Of a stretch of DNA of 64,000 nucleotides, positions 43,998 through 52,903 are shown piece by piece. The stretch is from assembly GCF_900108065.1 (NCBI RefSeq), contig NZ_FNVQ01000001.1, forward strand, positions 248,001 through 312,000. The letters run 5' to 3'. Under the pieces are notes generated by a model that did no database searches, was not told the DNA's origin, and saw only the letters and a list, made by a program, of their open reading frames with translations. The translations under genes and the position numbers were made by a program. The DNA is from Marinobacterium lutimaris (GTDB lineage Bacteria > Pseudomonadota > Gammaproteobacteria > Pseudomonadales > Balneatricaceae). Numbering within the stretch: position 1 is the stretch's first letter; every line of letters starts with the position of its first letter.

Positions 43998-44873
43998 ATG
44001 ACAGGAAACGCATGGAAAGCGATCGTCAGGGAACCGCTGCTTCACTTTCTGCTAGTAGGTGGTTTGGTCTTCGGTGCTTACTCCTGGGTAACGCCAGAGG
44101 CGCAGGTTGAGACTGATAGCGAGGTGATCCTGATCGATCAGGCTGAGCTCGATCACCTTAAGACGCTCTGGAAAGCCCAATGGCGCAGAGACCCGAACAC
44201 AGAAGATGTGGCGGCGATTATCGATCGTTATCTGCGGCAGGAAGTTTTCTACCGGGAAGCGCTGCGGATGAACCTTGATCACAACGATCAGATCGTGAAG
44301 AAGCGCCTGGCACAGAAGATGGAAGCGGTGGCGAACGATCTTTCTACGCTGATGCAGCCGCCCACCGATGAACGTCTGCGCGCCTACTTCCATGAGCGCG
44401 AAGCCTTTTTCACCCTGCCGCAGGCATACGCGTTCAAGCAGCTGCTGTTCGCGCCTCATACCTCTGAGGAGCAGCTCAAGCAGACACTCGCCAGCCTGCG
44501 TGCGAATGCCGAGGTGGCGGCCAGTCTGAACTCTTCTTCGCTACCTTTTGAATGGGAGCTCGATTCTGAGACGGCGATCGAGAATGCCTTTGGCGGTGGT
44601 TTCAGCAAGGCTCTGGCAAGTCTGCCAGCCGGGGAGTGGGCCGGCCCTGTTCGTTCTGGACTTGGTTGGCACCTGGTCTACCTGGAGCAGAATCAGCCTG
44701 AGCATCTGCCGTCCTTCGAGTCGGTGCGGGATTTCGTTGCACGGCAATACGAGTATTACGCCGTATTGGAAGCGCAGGAGCAGGTGTTTGATGAGCTGAT
44801 CGGGAAATACGAAGTGCGTATCAGTGCTGAGGATGTTCCGGACGCTATTCTGAATGAGTTTCCGCAATCATGA
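43998..44873 (+). CDS. Membrane-anchored PpiC-type peptidyl-prolyl isomerase
   Basis: The 291-residue product has a single N-terminal membrane helix (about 16-34), a helical SurA-like region (about 45-125) and a parvulin-like part (about 130-245) with QAYAFKQLLFAP and GWHLVYLEQ. Such proteins assist folding of exported proteins, and the position after DUF3604 suggests that protein as client. The ATG at 43998 is 4 bp after the DUF3604 stop; a longer in-frame extension overlaps it. The end overlaps the HupE gene (ATGA). Confidence 0.82.
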   Translation: MTGNAWKAIVREPLLHFLLVGGLVFGAYSWVTPEAQVETDSEVILIDQAELDHLKTLWKAQWRRDPNTEDVAAIIDRYLRQEVFYREALRMNLDHNDQIVKKRLAQKMEAVANDLSTLMQPPTDERLRAYFHEREAFFTLPQAYAFKQLLFAPHTSEEQLKQTLASLRANAEVAASLNSSSLPFEWELDSETAIENAFGGGFSKALASLPAGEWAGPVRSGLGWHLVYLEQNQPEHLPSFESVRDFVARQYEYYAVLEAQEQVFDELIGKYEVRISAEDVPDAILNEFPQS

Positions 44874-45865
44874 TGAGGCTCGGATATCTGTTCGCATTCA
44901 TTGCCTGTTGCATCGCGCTGGTATCGCCCGCTGGAGCACATGAAATCAGGCCTGCTTTCTTGCAGATTAACGAGATATCAACCGGCCTCTATGATGTGCT
45001 CTGGAAGGTGCCGGTTAAGGGGAGTATGGCGCTCAATATTCAGCCGGAGTTTGATCCGGCATATACCCTGAAACGTGCAGGGGAAGAAGCGTTGCTCGAT
45101 GGTTTCGCCGTTTACCGCTATCGCCTGGCCGGTGATCAGGGGTTGCCGGGTTCCGTGGTCAGGGTTCCCAGTCTGAGAAATACCACGGTTGATGTGTTGG
45201 TGAATATCGCCCTGGAAGATGGGGTGCACTACAGCTTCGTGATGAACCCGAAAGATCCGCAGGTACAGGTGCCGCAGACGCCATCGAGCCTACAGGTTGC
45301 GAAAACCTACATTACACTCGGCGTCGAGCATATCCTGGGTGGTATTGACCACCTGATGTTTGTGGCCGCGCTGATGCTGATCGTACGGGGTTGGCCGATG
45401 CTGCTGAAAACCATCACCGCTTTTACCCTGGCGCATTCAATTACGCTGGTGTTGGCCACGCTCGGCCTGGTATCTCTGCCGCCACCACCTGTTGAAACGA
45501 TGATAGCGTTCAGCATTTTGCTGGTCGCAGTGGAAGCGGTGCGGCTGCGCCGAGGGCAGACGAGCCTTGCTACCCGCTGGCCCTGGGTGGTCGCCTTCGC
45601 TTTTGGTCTACTGCACGGTTTTGGCTTTGCCGGTGCATTGGGCGATATCGGTCTTCCGCAGACCGATATCCCGCTGGCGTTGCTGTTCTTCAACCTGGGC
45701 GTGGAGTCCGGTCAGATTATGTTTATTGCTGCGGTAATGGCGCTGGTCTGGCTGCTGCACAAAAGCGTTACTTTGCCCGAGCGCGCGCCGGTTGCCGCCG
45801 CTTACGCCATAGGTTGTCTGGCTAGCTTCTGGGTGTTTGAGCGCCTCGGGACCCTATTCGTCTGA
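44870..45865 (+). CDS. HupE/UreJ-family membrane protein
   Basis: The 331-residue product has a signal peptide (ends near SPAGA), a soluble beta-rich N-terminal domain (about 24-135) and a C-terminal HupE/UreJ_2 membrane domain with GVEHILGGIDHLMFVAALML, FTLAHSITLVLATLG and FGLLHGFGFAGALGDIGLP. The last two contain the conserved His residues of the family, which is thought to import nickel or other metals. A role in metal supply for the DUF3604 protein is plausible. The doubled ATG at 44870 overlaps the PpiC stop. Confidence 0.85.
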   Translation: MMRLGYLFAFIACCIALVSPAGAHEIRPAFLQINEISTGLYDVLWKVPVKGSMALNIQPEFDPAYTLKRAGEEALLDGFAVYRYRLAGDQGLPGSVVRVPSLRNTTVDVLVNIALEDGVHYSFVMNPKDPQVQVPQTPSSLQVAKTYITLGVEHILGGIDHLMFVAALMLIVRGWPMLLKTITAFTLAHSITLVLATLGLVSLPPPPVETMIAFSILLVAVEAVRLRRGQTSLATRWPWVVAFAFGLLHGFGFAGALGDIGLPQTDIPLALLFFNLGVESGQIMFIAAVMALVWLLHKSVTLPERAPVAAAYAIGCLASFWVFERLGTLFV

Positions 45866-46200
45866 TTCTGTTTGTCTGATTCATCACTTCACTTCTGATC
45901 TTTTCCGGCTATGCGCCCAATTCTGATATCAACAGCTAGTTTATGGTGCGGGCGCAGTGGTCTGGATTATCTGGCGTGCACTAATATGTGGCTCAAATAT
46001 TGCTTATATTGGTGCGCACTTATCCAGTTTGCATTAAAACAGTGCTGTTCCTTGTCTTTCCGGAAGCCTTGCTGCTTGTGGGCGAAGTGTGGAATTCGAT
46101 ACTGAAACGATGCCCTATTCATCATTCAATTAATGCTCTATTAAAGTGCTAAAAATATAAAATGCCCCGTAATTGTGCGAAATATTAGGCAGGAGAGACT
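45866..46200. other. Region upstream of the ammonium transporter gene
   Basis: About 335 bp with no plausible gene. It contains a GTGCGCAC palindrome at 46012-46019 and AT-rich sequence before the start, with TATAAA at 46156-46161 and no fitting -35 element. No glnK gene precedes amt here. Confidence 0.5.
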
Positions 46201-47409
46201 GTGGATACGATCAACAGCGCGGTAGAAGCGCTCACTCAGGGCGCTAACACCCTCTTTATTCTTATGGGCGCGATCATGGTGTTTGCCATGCATGCGGGTT
46301 TTGCGTTTCTTGAAGTAGGCACGGTGCGGCGCAAGAACCAGGTCAATGCGCTGGTCAAGATCATGACCGACTTCGGCTTTTCGGCGTTGGCCTATTTCTT
46401 TGTTGGCTACTGGGTCGCCTACGGTGTGACCTTCTTTACCGATGCGGCAACGCTGGCCCAGGGCAGCGGCTATGATCTGGTTAAGTTCTTCTTTCTGATG
46501 ACCTTTGCGGCGGCGATACCGGCTATCGTCTCAGGTGGTATAGCAGAGCGAGCCCGCTTCTGGCCGTTGCTGACCTGTTCTGCACTGTCGGTGGGTCTGG
46601 TATATCCGTTTTATGAGGGGATGATCTGGAACGGCAACTACGGTTTTCAGGCCTGGCTCGAGGCCAGCTTTGGCGCGCCGTTCCATGATTTTGCAGGCTC
46701 AGTCGTGGTTCATGCGGTAGGTGGCTGGATCGCGCTGGTGGCGGTATTGCTGCTCGGTATTCGCCGTGGCCGTTATCGTGGTGACCGGCTGGTGGCCTTT
46801 CCGCCGTCCAATATCCCGTTTCTTGCGCTGGGTGCCTGGATACTCTGTATCGGCTGGTTCGGCTTTAACGTCATGTCGGCACAGACGCTGGACAGTATCT
46901 CCGGCCTGGTAGCAGTTAACAGCCTGATGGCGATGGTCGGCGGTATTGTGGTTGCCACTATCCTGGGCAAGAACGACCCTGGTTTTATTCATAACGGGCC
47001 GTTGGCCGGTCTGGTGGCGATCTGTGCCGGTTCCGACCTGGTGCATCCGATCGGTGCGCTGGTGATTGGTGGTGTCGCCGGAGGTCTCTTCGTCTGGGTC
47101 TTCACTCTGCTGCAGAACCGCTGGAAGATCGATGATGTTTTGGGTGTCTGGCCGCTACACGGTCTCTGCGGTATCTGGGGCGGCGTTGCTGCAGGTATTT
47201 TCGGTAGCGAATCCCTGGGTGGACTGGGTGGCGTGTCCCTCATATCGCAGCTGATGGGCAGCCTGGCGGGTATCGCCGTCGCCGTGATCGGTGCTTCGAT
47301 TATTTACGGCCTGGTGAAATCTGTGGTCGGACTGAGGCTCAGTGAGGAAGAGGAGTTCGACGGTGCTGATCTGAGTATCCATCGCATCGAAGCCACTTCT
47401 GAAGATTGA
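46201..47409 (+). CDS. amt: Ammonium transporter
   Basis: Amt/AmtB proteins conduct ammonium across the inner membrane. The 402-residue product has eleven predicted helices and the twin-histidine pore pair His171 (VVVHAVGG) and His320 (WPLHGLCG), with the conserved Asp163 and Phe in HDFAG. There is no signal peptide. The GTG start is preceded by AGGAGAG. The usual glnK partner is not adjacent. It ends at a strong bidirectional terminator. Confidence 0.95.
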   Translation: MDTINSAVEALTQGANTLFILMGAIMVFAMHAGFAFLEVGTVRRKNQVNALVKIMTDFGFSALAYFFVGYWVAYGVTFFTDAATLAQGSGYDLVKFFFLMTFAAAIPAIVSGGIAERARFWPLLTCSALSVGLVYPFYEGMIWNGNYGFQAWLEASFGAPFHDFAGSVVVHAVGGWIALVAVLLLGIRRGRYRGDRLVAFPPSNIPFLALGAWILCIGWFGFNVMSAQTLDSISGLVAVNSLMAMVGGIVVATILGKNDPGFIHNGPLAGLVAICAGSDLVHPIGALVIGGVAGGLFVWVFTLLQNRWKIDDVLGVWPLHGLCGIWGGVAAGIFGSESLGGLGGVSLISQLMGSLAGIAVAVIGASIIYGLVKSVVGLRLSEEEEFDGADLSIHRIEATSED

Positions 47410-47426
47410 TCAAGCCGATGGCAAAC

Positions 47427-47458
47427 AAAAGCCCGCTCCTGTTGGATGCGGGCTTTTT
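47427..47458. terminator. Bidirectional terminator between amt and the sulfatase gene
   Basis: AAAAGCCCGC (47427-47436) pairs with GCGGGCTTTT (47448-47457) around an 11-base loop, with A and T runs on both sides. Confidence 0.9.
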
Positions 47459-47480
47459 AGTGGCTGGTGTTTGAAGGATC

Positions 47481-49019
47481 TTAGCGGGTGGCGGCGGCGG
47501 CCTTGGCTGCTTCGATCGCTTTGTTCACATCCAGTGATGCCGCTTCCTGGCGCGGCGGGAACTCGGCGAAGGTCGCTACGTGCTCATTCAGCAGCGCGAT
47601 AATCGGCTGCAGCACCCAGCTTTTACGCATTACCTGCTGGAAGCCGATATCGCCGTCATACTGCTCGTAGGGGTCTTTACGCAGGTTGAACAGCTTCGGC
47701 ATGGTGTGGCTGACCATATCTTCATAGTACTTGCCACCCGGCTTGCTGGAGAAGTGCAGCTTCCAGGGGCCTACGCGTACCGCAGAAAGGGTGGTTTCGT
47801 AGTAGTAAAAGAAAGAGTTGCGTGCGGATTTATCGGTCTTGCCTTCCCAGTAATCCAGGTTGTTGTAACCGTCGATCAGCACCTTGTGGCTCTCTTTCAG
47901 CTCCTCAGAGATATTGGGGCGACCCGCCGCTGCGGCGATGGTCGGCAATACATCCTCGTGTGAAGAGATGCCGTTCAGCTCCAGGCCCGCGGGGATGTGC
48001 GCTGGCCAGCGAACCAGGAAGGGCACGCGGACGCCGCCTTCCCAGGTGGTCATCTTCTCACCGCGGAACTGGGTGACGCCGGCATGCGGCCAGCTGCTGC
48101 TTTCGGGGCCGTTGTCAGTGGTGTAAATGACGATGGTGTTGTCGGCGATACCGAGATCGTCCAGCTTGTCGAGCAGCTGTCCGACATGGCCGTCATGCTC
48201 CATCAGGCCGCTACCGAAGAGATCATCAGCGGAGCTGATTGGGGTCGCCAGGTTACGGCTTTCCTCTTTCAGGTGGGTATAAACGTGCATACGGCTGGGT
48301 GCGTGCCAGATAAAGAACGGTTTGTCGGCCTTGACCGCGCGCTCCATGAAGTCCAGTGAGCGAGCCAGAACTTCTTCATCGAAGGTTTTCATACGCTCGG
48401 TAGTGAGCGGACCGGTATCCTTCACGGTCTGGCCGCCATCTGCGGTGGCGAATGACTCGATAACGCCGCGGGGACCGAATTTTTTCACGAACTCTGGATT
48501 GGTCGGGTAGTCCGCCTGTTCCGGTTCTTCCGACACGTTCAGGTGGTAGAGGTTACCGAAGAACTCATCAAAACCATGCACGGTTGGCAGATGCTGATCC
48601 AGGTCGCCAAGATGGTTTTTACCGAACTGCGCGGTCATGTAGCCCTCTTCCTTGAGAACTTCCGCCAGGGTGGGGTCTTCCTTCTGGATACCCAGCGGGT
48701 TACCCGGCTGACCAACGGTGGTCAGGCCCGTGCGGATCGGCATCTGGCCCATGAGGAAGGCGGCGCGACCGGCGGTACAGCTGGGCTGTGCGTAGTGGTC
48801 GGTAAACAAAGCGCCTTCATCGGCGATGCGGTCGATGTTTGGGGTCGGGTACTGCATGCCGTGGCTGTAGGCGGCGATGCTGGTTTGGGCAACGTCATCA
48901 ACCATGATCGCGAGTACGTTCGGCTTATCGGCAGCCTGCGCGAAGGCGGAGGCCCCTAGCAGGGTAAACGCGAGAGCGCTGGCGAGGCGGCCGTTGCGAC
49001 GCGAGGTAGGGGTTTTCAT
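47481..49019 (-). CDS. Periplasmic sulfatase (formylglycine type)
   Basis: The 512-residue product has a signal peptide (cleavage after about Ala30) and a sulfatase active site SCTAGR, with Cys81 as the residue to be oxidised to formylglycine (C-x-A-x-R). Metal ligands are IMVDDVAQ at the start, KNHLGD near residue 135 and YTTDNGPE near residue 315. Sulfatases release sulfate from sulfated esters such as algal polysaccharides. The formylglycine-generating enzyme is not in the window. It lies opposite amt and has an inverted repeat upstream at 49120-49136. Confidence 0.9.
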   Translation of the reverse strand: MKTPTSRRNGRLASALAFTLLGASAFAQAADKPNVLAIMVDDVAQTSIAAYSHGMQYPTPNIDRIADEGALFTDHYAQPSCTAGRAAFLMGQMPIRTGLTTVGQPGNPLGIQKEDPTLAEVLKEEGYMTAQFGKNHLGDLDQHLPTVHGFDEFFGNLYHLNVSEEPEQADYPTNPEFVKKFGPRGVIESFATADGGQTVKDTGPLTTERMKTFDEEVLARSLDFMERAVKADKPFFIWHAPSRMHVYTHLKEESRNLATPISSADDLFGSGLMEHDGHVGQLLDKLDDLGIADNTIVIYTTDNGPESSSWPHAGVTQFRGEKMTTWEGGVRVPFLVRWPAHIPAGLELNGISSHEDVLPTIAAAAGRPNISEELKESHKVLIDGYNNLDYWEGKTDKSARNSFFYYYETTLSAVRVGPWKLHFSSKPGGKYYEDMVSHTMPKLFNLRKDPYEQYDGDIGFQQVMRKSWVLQPIIALLNEHVATFAEFPPRQEAASLDVNKAIEAAKAAAATR

Positions 49020-49487
49020 GAAATGCTCTCCTTTCTGGCATTCAATCTGTGCTTTAACGCACCATTAATTTATTGAAATAAATACGGTTTCCATGTTTTT
49101 TCTGTCTGGTACGTCAGTACCCATATTGCCTATGGGGGAAATCAAAGGCTAGTGCTATTTATGGCTGGTCGATCCCGCTTCTGTTCCGGAGCAGCATCGG
49201 GAGGAGTTCCGTAAAGGAAACCCGCTTCTCCGAAAGCCCGCTGGTTAGCATTGACTCCTGTTCACCACTACAGCTGCTTAGTGGCTGGTAGGGATATCCG
49301 GCTGGACATGGGAAATCATTGATTTCGAAAGCCCTTTGAAAAATAGTCCAGGTTTATGACAGTCGCTAGCGGTAGTGGGCTGTTAATTTGGCGGTGGGAG
49401 ATGTCTATAGAAGGTCTAAAGTCGGCGCGCAGTGGTTTCGTGCAAGGAAAGCAACGTGGCGGTTCTGCTTGCAGGGCAGGGATGGCG
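49020..49487. other. Upstream region of the sulfatase gene
   Basis: About 470 bp without a gene. It includes the inverted repeat at 49120-49136. The rest is unremarkable, and no small RNA or terminator was identified. Confidence 0.5.
49120..49136. promoter_or_regulatory. Inverted repeat CCCATA-TTGCC-TATGGG upstream of the sulfatase gene
   Basis: Perfect 6-bp arms around a 5-bp spacer, about 100 bp before the sulfatase start. The geometry suits an operator site for a dimeric regulator. No regulator gene is nearby. Confidence 0.4.
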
Positions 49488-50150
49488 TCAGTCTAGAGGG
49501 GTTAGTCTATAAACCTTGTTGAGTGCGTCGGTATCACCTTGCGAGAGGTTTTTTTCTTGACCTGGATAGGCTGCTTCGAAGTGTTGCAGGTTGATCCGGT
49601 ATCGCGTTGCGCACAGCAGGCTTAATTCCGTGTCGATGCCTTGAAAATGTTGATCCGATTCGTTCTGCTGTCGGTCCTCGGTTGTAAGCAGCAGTGCGGG
49701 CGAGTGTTTACCGGTTAGATGTTGAAGGTGTTCTATGTACGCGCCTCTTAACCCTGCTGGCAAGGCGGTCAGTGCGGCCCGGTCGTAGATTGCATCGATT
49801 CGACCCAGTTGTTCTGGTTGTAGCTGAAATAGGTCGCCGCAGTAGATCGATAACCTCCCATGTTTCCACAGTGTCAGCTGGCCGTCGCGCTTTCGCGAGG
49901 GTTTGATGTGGTTCTCTTTAAAGAAGGTTTTGACCGCTAGAGGGCTTAGCTCGACGCCGATCACTTCATGTCCCTGTTGCGAGAGCCAGATCATATCGAG
50001 ACTTTTGCCGCATAACGGAACCAGAATGCGGCTGCGTCGCGGCAGCTTGAGCTCTGTCCAGAAGCGTATAAGCAGGCTGTTCACCTTACGCTGATGAAAT
50101 GCAGTGTCGCGGTCACGCCAGAGTGAAAGCCAGAGATCATTATCGTTCAT
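49488..50150 (-). CDS. tpm: Thiopurine S-methyltransferase
   Basis: The 220-residue product has the bacterial TPMT pattern: a starting DLWLSLWRDRDTAFHQ, LVPLCGKSLDM for SAM binding, VIGVELSPLAV, YDRAALTALPAG and a C-terminal YRL. Bacterial TPMTs methylate thiopurines, selenium and tellurium compounds. The ATG at 50150 is chosen over one four codons upstream because it fits the family start. No ribosome site is strong. Confidence 0.9.
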   Translation of the reverse strand: MNDNDLWLSLWRDRDTAFHQRKVNSLLIRFWTELKLPRRSRILVPLCGKSLDMIWLSQQGHEVIGVELSPLAVKTFFKENHIKPSRKRDGQLTLWKHGRLSIYCGDLFQLQPEQLGRIDAIYDRAALTALPAGLRGAYIEHLQHLTGKHSPALLLTTEDRQQNESDQHFQGIDTELSLLCATRYRINLQHFEAAYPGQEKNLSQGDTDALNKVYRLTPLD

Positions 50151-50386
50151 GGTCAGCTGCACCAGTCAGGGGCGGAGCCGCTGGAGCCATGCTCATGCCA
50201 GGAGATTGAAAGGGAGGTCGGCTTTGTTGGGGGTGGAGCGCACGGGAGGTTGTGCGATAAGGAGGCCAAGCTAAACCCTTGAGTCTTGAGACTAGCACGC
50301 TCATCCTGAGTACCCTAGTAAAAAATAGGGTTTTGGGGGCGGGCGACGAGTACGGCCTTGTTGTCAGGGGCGGCTGGGCTGGCCAT

Positions 50387-50418
50387 AAAAAAGCCCGCAA
50401 CAGGATGCGGGCTTTTTT
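50387..50418 (-). terminator. Terminator of slyD
   Basis: AAAAAAGCCCGCA (50387-50399) pairs with TGCGGGCTTTTTT (50406-50418) around a 6-base loop. It lies just after the slyD stop on the minus strand. Confidence 0.92.
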
Positions 50419-50436
50419 AGGTAAATGCGGAGGAGC

Positions 50437-50919
50437 TTAGTGCTCGTGACCGCCTTCGCCGTGTACGTGACCGTGGGAGAGTTCTTCCTCGGTAGCTTCA
50501 CGTACTTCAACAACTTCTACGTCGAAGCTCAGGGTCTGGCCCGCCAGCGGGTGGTTGCCATCCAGAGTGACGTTGTCGCCTTCAACCTTAACAACGGTTA
50601 CCGGCTGCTGACCCCAGGGAGTCTGAGCCATGAACTGCATGCCCGGCTCAACCACGTCGATGCCTTCGAAGTTGGAGCGGTCCACTTCCTGAACCAGCTC
50701 TTCGCGCACTTCGCCGTAGCCTTCTTCCGGCTCAACGGTAACGCTCAGCTTGTCGCCTACGGCTTTGCCGACCAGGGCGTTTTCCAGGCCCGGAATGATG
50801 TTGCTGGCGCCGTGCAGGTAAGCCAGCGGCTGCTGACCTTCGGAGCTGTCCAGTTTTTCGCCGGCGGCGTTGGTCAGCGTGTAATGGATGGATACAACGG
50901 CGTTCGCTGCAATCTGCAT
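50437..50919 (-). CDS. slyD: FKBP-type peptidyl-prolyl isomerase SlyD
   Basis: SlyD is a cytosolic FKBP/insert-in-flap isomerase and chaperone that also binds nickel. The 160-residue product has the FKBP core YTLTNAAGEKLDSSEG, PLAYLHG, IIPGLENALVG and an insert-in-flap domain (about 70-125), then a His-rich tail HGHVHGEGGHEH that would bind metal. The tail is shorter than in E. coli. It is a single gene with its own terminator. Confidence 0.95.
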   Translation of the reverse strand: MQIAANAVVSIHYTLTNAAGEKLDSSEGQQPLAYLHGASNIIPGLENALVGKAVGDKLSVTVEPEEGYGEVREELVQEVDRSNFEGIDVVEPGMQFMAQTPWGQQPVTVVKVEGDNVTLDGNHPLAGQTLSFDVEVVEVREATEEELSHGHVHGEGGHEH

Positions 50920-51225
50920 CTATGTTCTCCTGTCGTTCAGAGGTGCGTTACCGCACAGACAACCTTCTGCAGCGATGCCTCGCCGCCAGCGTGAACTTGC
51001 TCGCTGGCCGGGACATTGAACGTGCGGATGACTGAGGGTTATGCAGTGCTCCCGGGATGGGGGTTAATCGAACCGCACATGCTAACGGACAGATCCCGGA
51101 TAACGCAACCGTATAGCGTCTGAAATCGCCGTACCGCCGACTGCAATTTGATTGAAACCGCCAACGAGACAAAATGTCGTATTAATGTATGTTATGAGAA
51201 TGCTGTTATCTGAGGAGGTTAGGAC
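50920..51225. other. Divergent upstream region of slyD and the glutathione peroxidase gene
   Basis: About 306 bp without a gene. It contains a hairpin GCCAGCG-N10-CGCTGGC (50985-51008) without a T run, and no clear promoter elements for either gene. Confidence 0.45.
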
Positions 51226-51792
51226 ATGTTGAAACGATGGAGGTGGCTGTCGCTGCTGCTTGGTATCGCTGTTGCTGGCTCAGGTGTGGCGAGGGGGGAT
51301 GCCGAGGGGCTGCTGAATTTTGATCTGCGCAAACTGGCGGACGACAGTGAGGTTAATCTTGGCGAGGAATATTCCGGTCAGGTGTTGCTCGTGGTCAATA
51401 CCGCAAGTCGTTGCGCCTTTACCAAACAGTACGATGGGCTCGAAGCGCTGTATGCTGAGTACAAGGATCAGGGCTTCGCGGTGCTCGGCTTTCCATCGAA
51501 CGATTTCGGTGGCCAGGAGCCTGGCACCGAAGATCAGATTCAGGACTTCTGCCGTACAACCTACGGTGTCGAATTTCCCATGTTTGCCAAAAGCCGGGTG
51601 AAAGGCGCTGATGCAGATCCGTTCTGGCAGAATCTGGTGGCGGTCAGCGGCACCTCACCGAAATGGAATTTTTATAAATATCTCATTGGCCGTGATGGCC
51701 AGATGATCGATACCTATTCCAGCATGACCTCTCCGGATAGCGACCGCTTGCGGGCCGATATCGAAAAGGCACTGGCTGACAACAAGAAATAA
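51226..51792 (+). CDS. Exported glutathione peroxidase family protein
   Basis: The 188-residue product has a signal peptide (about 1-24) and the peroxidase fold: VNTASRCAFTKQYDGLEALY with Cys63 as the peroxidatic residue (not selenocysteine), FPSNDFGGQEPG and WNFYKYLIGRDG. It probably reduces peroxides in the periplasm with thioredoxin-like donors. A GAGGAGG lies 8-10 bp before the ATG. It is followed by the flavoprotein gene 52 bp later. Confidence 0.9.
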   Translation: MLKRWRWLSLLLGIAVAGSGVARGDAEGLLNFDLRKLADDSEVNLGEEYSGQVLLVVNTASRCAFTKQYDGLEALYAEYKDQGFAVLGFPSNDFGGQEPGTEDQIQDFCRTTYGVEFPMFAKSRVKGADADPFWQNLVAVSGTSPKWNFYKYLIGRDGQMIDTYSSMTSPDSDRLRADIEKALADNKK

Positions 51793-51844
51793 ATAAAAGA
51801 ACCTGAAGTTGATTTGCGGGTTCAGAGTGAAACAGGGAGTGCAA

Positions 51845-52819
51845 ATGACAGTAGAGAGAGTAGCGATCATTGGCAGTGGTATTGCCGGAATGAGGCTCGG
51901 GGAGCTTCTAAGCAATGCCGGTATTGACGTTGTCGTGTTTGAAAAAAGCCGGGGCACGGGGGGGCGCCTTGCGTCCACCCGTTTGGGGCAGGGCAGTGCC
52001 GATCTGGGAACGGCGTTGATCGAACCGGGCAGTGCGGCATTTGAGTCCTGGCTGCAGGCTCAGGGTGCGCGAGAGTGGGCACCGGTTAAAACCGATTTTT
52101 CATTGAATCCGCAAGAAGGTCATCGTGGCTGGGTGGGCTATCCGCGTTCCAGTTCGCTGACCCGCAACCTGACTGGAGCTGTCGAGTTGCGTACCGAAGT
52201 GCGCGTGGGTGTTGTCTGGCCGGATCGGGAGGGTGTTCTGCTGCGTGACAGCGAGGGTGAGCCGCTCGGCTACTTCGATGCAGTGGTGGTGACCACCCCG
52301 GCACCTCAGGCAGCGCCGCTGCTGGATGCCGTGCAGCGGTTCAGACAGCGTGCGGAAAAGGTGGAGATGCATCCGGTATGGAGCCTGCTGCTGTCCTTGC
52401 CTTCACGCCCCCAACGCCTTGGCGAGTGTGATTGGCTGGAGGGTGCGCATCCGATACTTCAACGCGTGGTTCGCGACAGCAGCAAGCCTGGCCGCGAAGG
52501 TGAAAACTGGGTGATTCAGGCTTCTCAGGAGTGGAGCCAGTTACATCGTGACGAGGAGCCGTCCTGGGTAGCCGAGCAGCTCACCGCGGCCTTGTCAGAG
52601 CTCTGTGACGAGCGTGTCCATCCCGCTTTCAGTCGCGTTCACCGCTGGGCTTATGCCCGGGCGGCCGTCGCTGCTGGCCAGGAACTGTCACTCTGGGATG
52701 AACATCTCGGGATCGGTGCCTGCGGTGACTGGCTGAGTGGTGGTGATGTGGAAGGAGCCTGGCGCAGCGCCAACGAGCTGGCAGCCAGGATTCTGGAGTG
52801 TTCATCGAAGGTTGCTTGA
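51845..52819 (+). CDS. FAD-dependent amine-oxidase-like flavoprotein
   Basis: The 324-residue product has the Rossmann dinucleotide motif VAIIGSGIAGMRLGELL and the following FEKSRGTGGRL, and a C-terminal GACGDWLSGGDVEGAWRSANELA that closes the FAD site, in the manner of renalase-like amine oxidases. The substrate is unknown. GGGAG precedes the ATG at 51845. A longer in-frame start at 51809 has no ribosome site. Confidence 0.85.
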   Translation: MTVERVAIIGSGIAGMRLGELLSNAGIDVVVFEKSRGTGGRLASTRLGQGSADLGTALIEPGSAAFESWLQAQGAREWAPVKTDFSLNPQEGHRGWVGYPRSSSLTRNLTGAVELRTEVRVGVVWPDREGVLLRDSEGEPLGYFDAVVVTTPAPQAAPLLDAVQRFRQRAEKVEMHPVWSLLLSLPSRPQRLGECDWLEGAHPILQRVVRDSSKPGREGENWVIQASQEWSQLHRDEEPSWVAEQLTAALSELCDERVHPAFSRVHRWAYARAAVAAGQELSLWDEHLGIGACGDWLSGGDVEGAWRSANELAARILECSSKVA

Positions 52820-52903
52820 GTGGCTGCTTTGAGACAAAGTTGATGCCTGTTCGCGCAGGCGACCGGCTTAATTAAACGTGGAACGGAATTAAAGGGAGGT
52901 TGA

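Noticed and set aside
45978-46019. TGCACT and GGTGCGCACT half-sites as an NtrC site for amt.
   Set aside because: Their spacing is too long for an NtrC site, and no -24/-12 promoter lies downstream.
50985-51008. A hairpin between slyD and the peroxidase gene as a terminator or riboswitch.
   Set aside because: The stem has seven pairs with no T run and lies upstream of both genes, so it has no terminator role.
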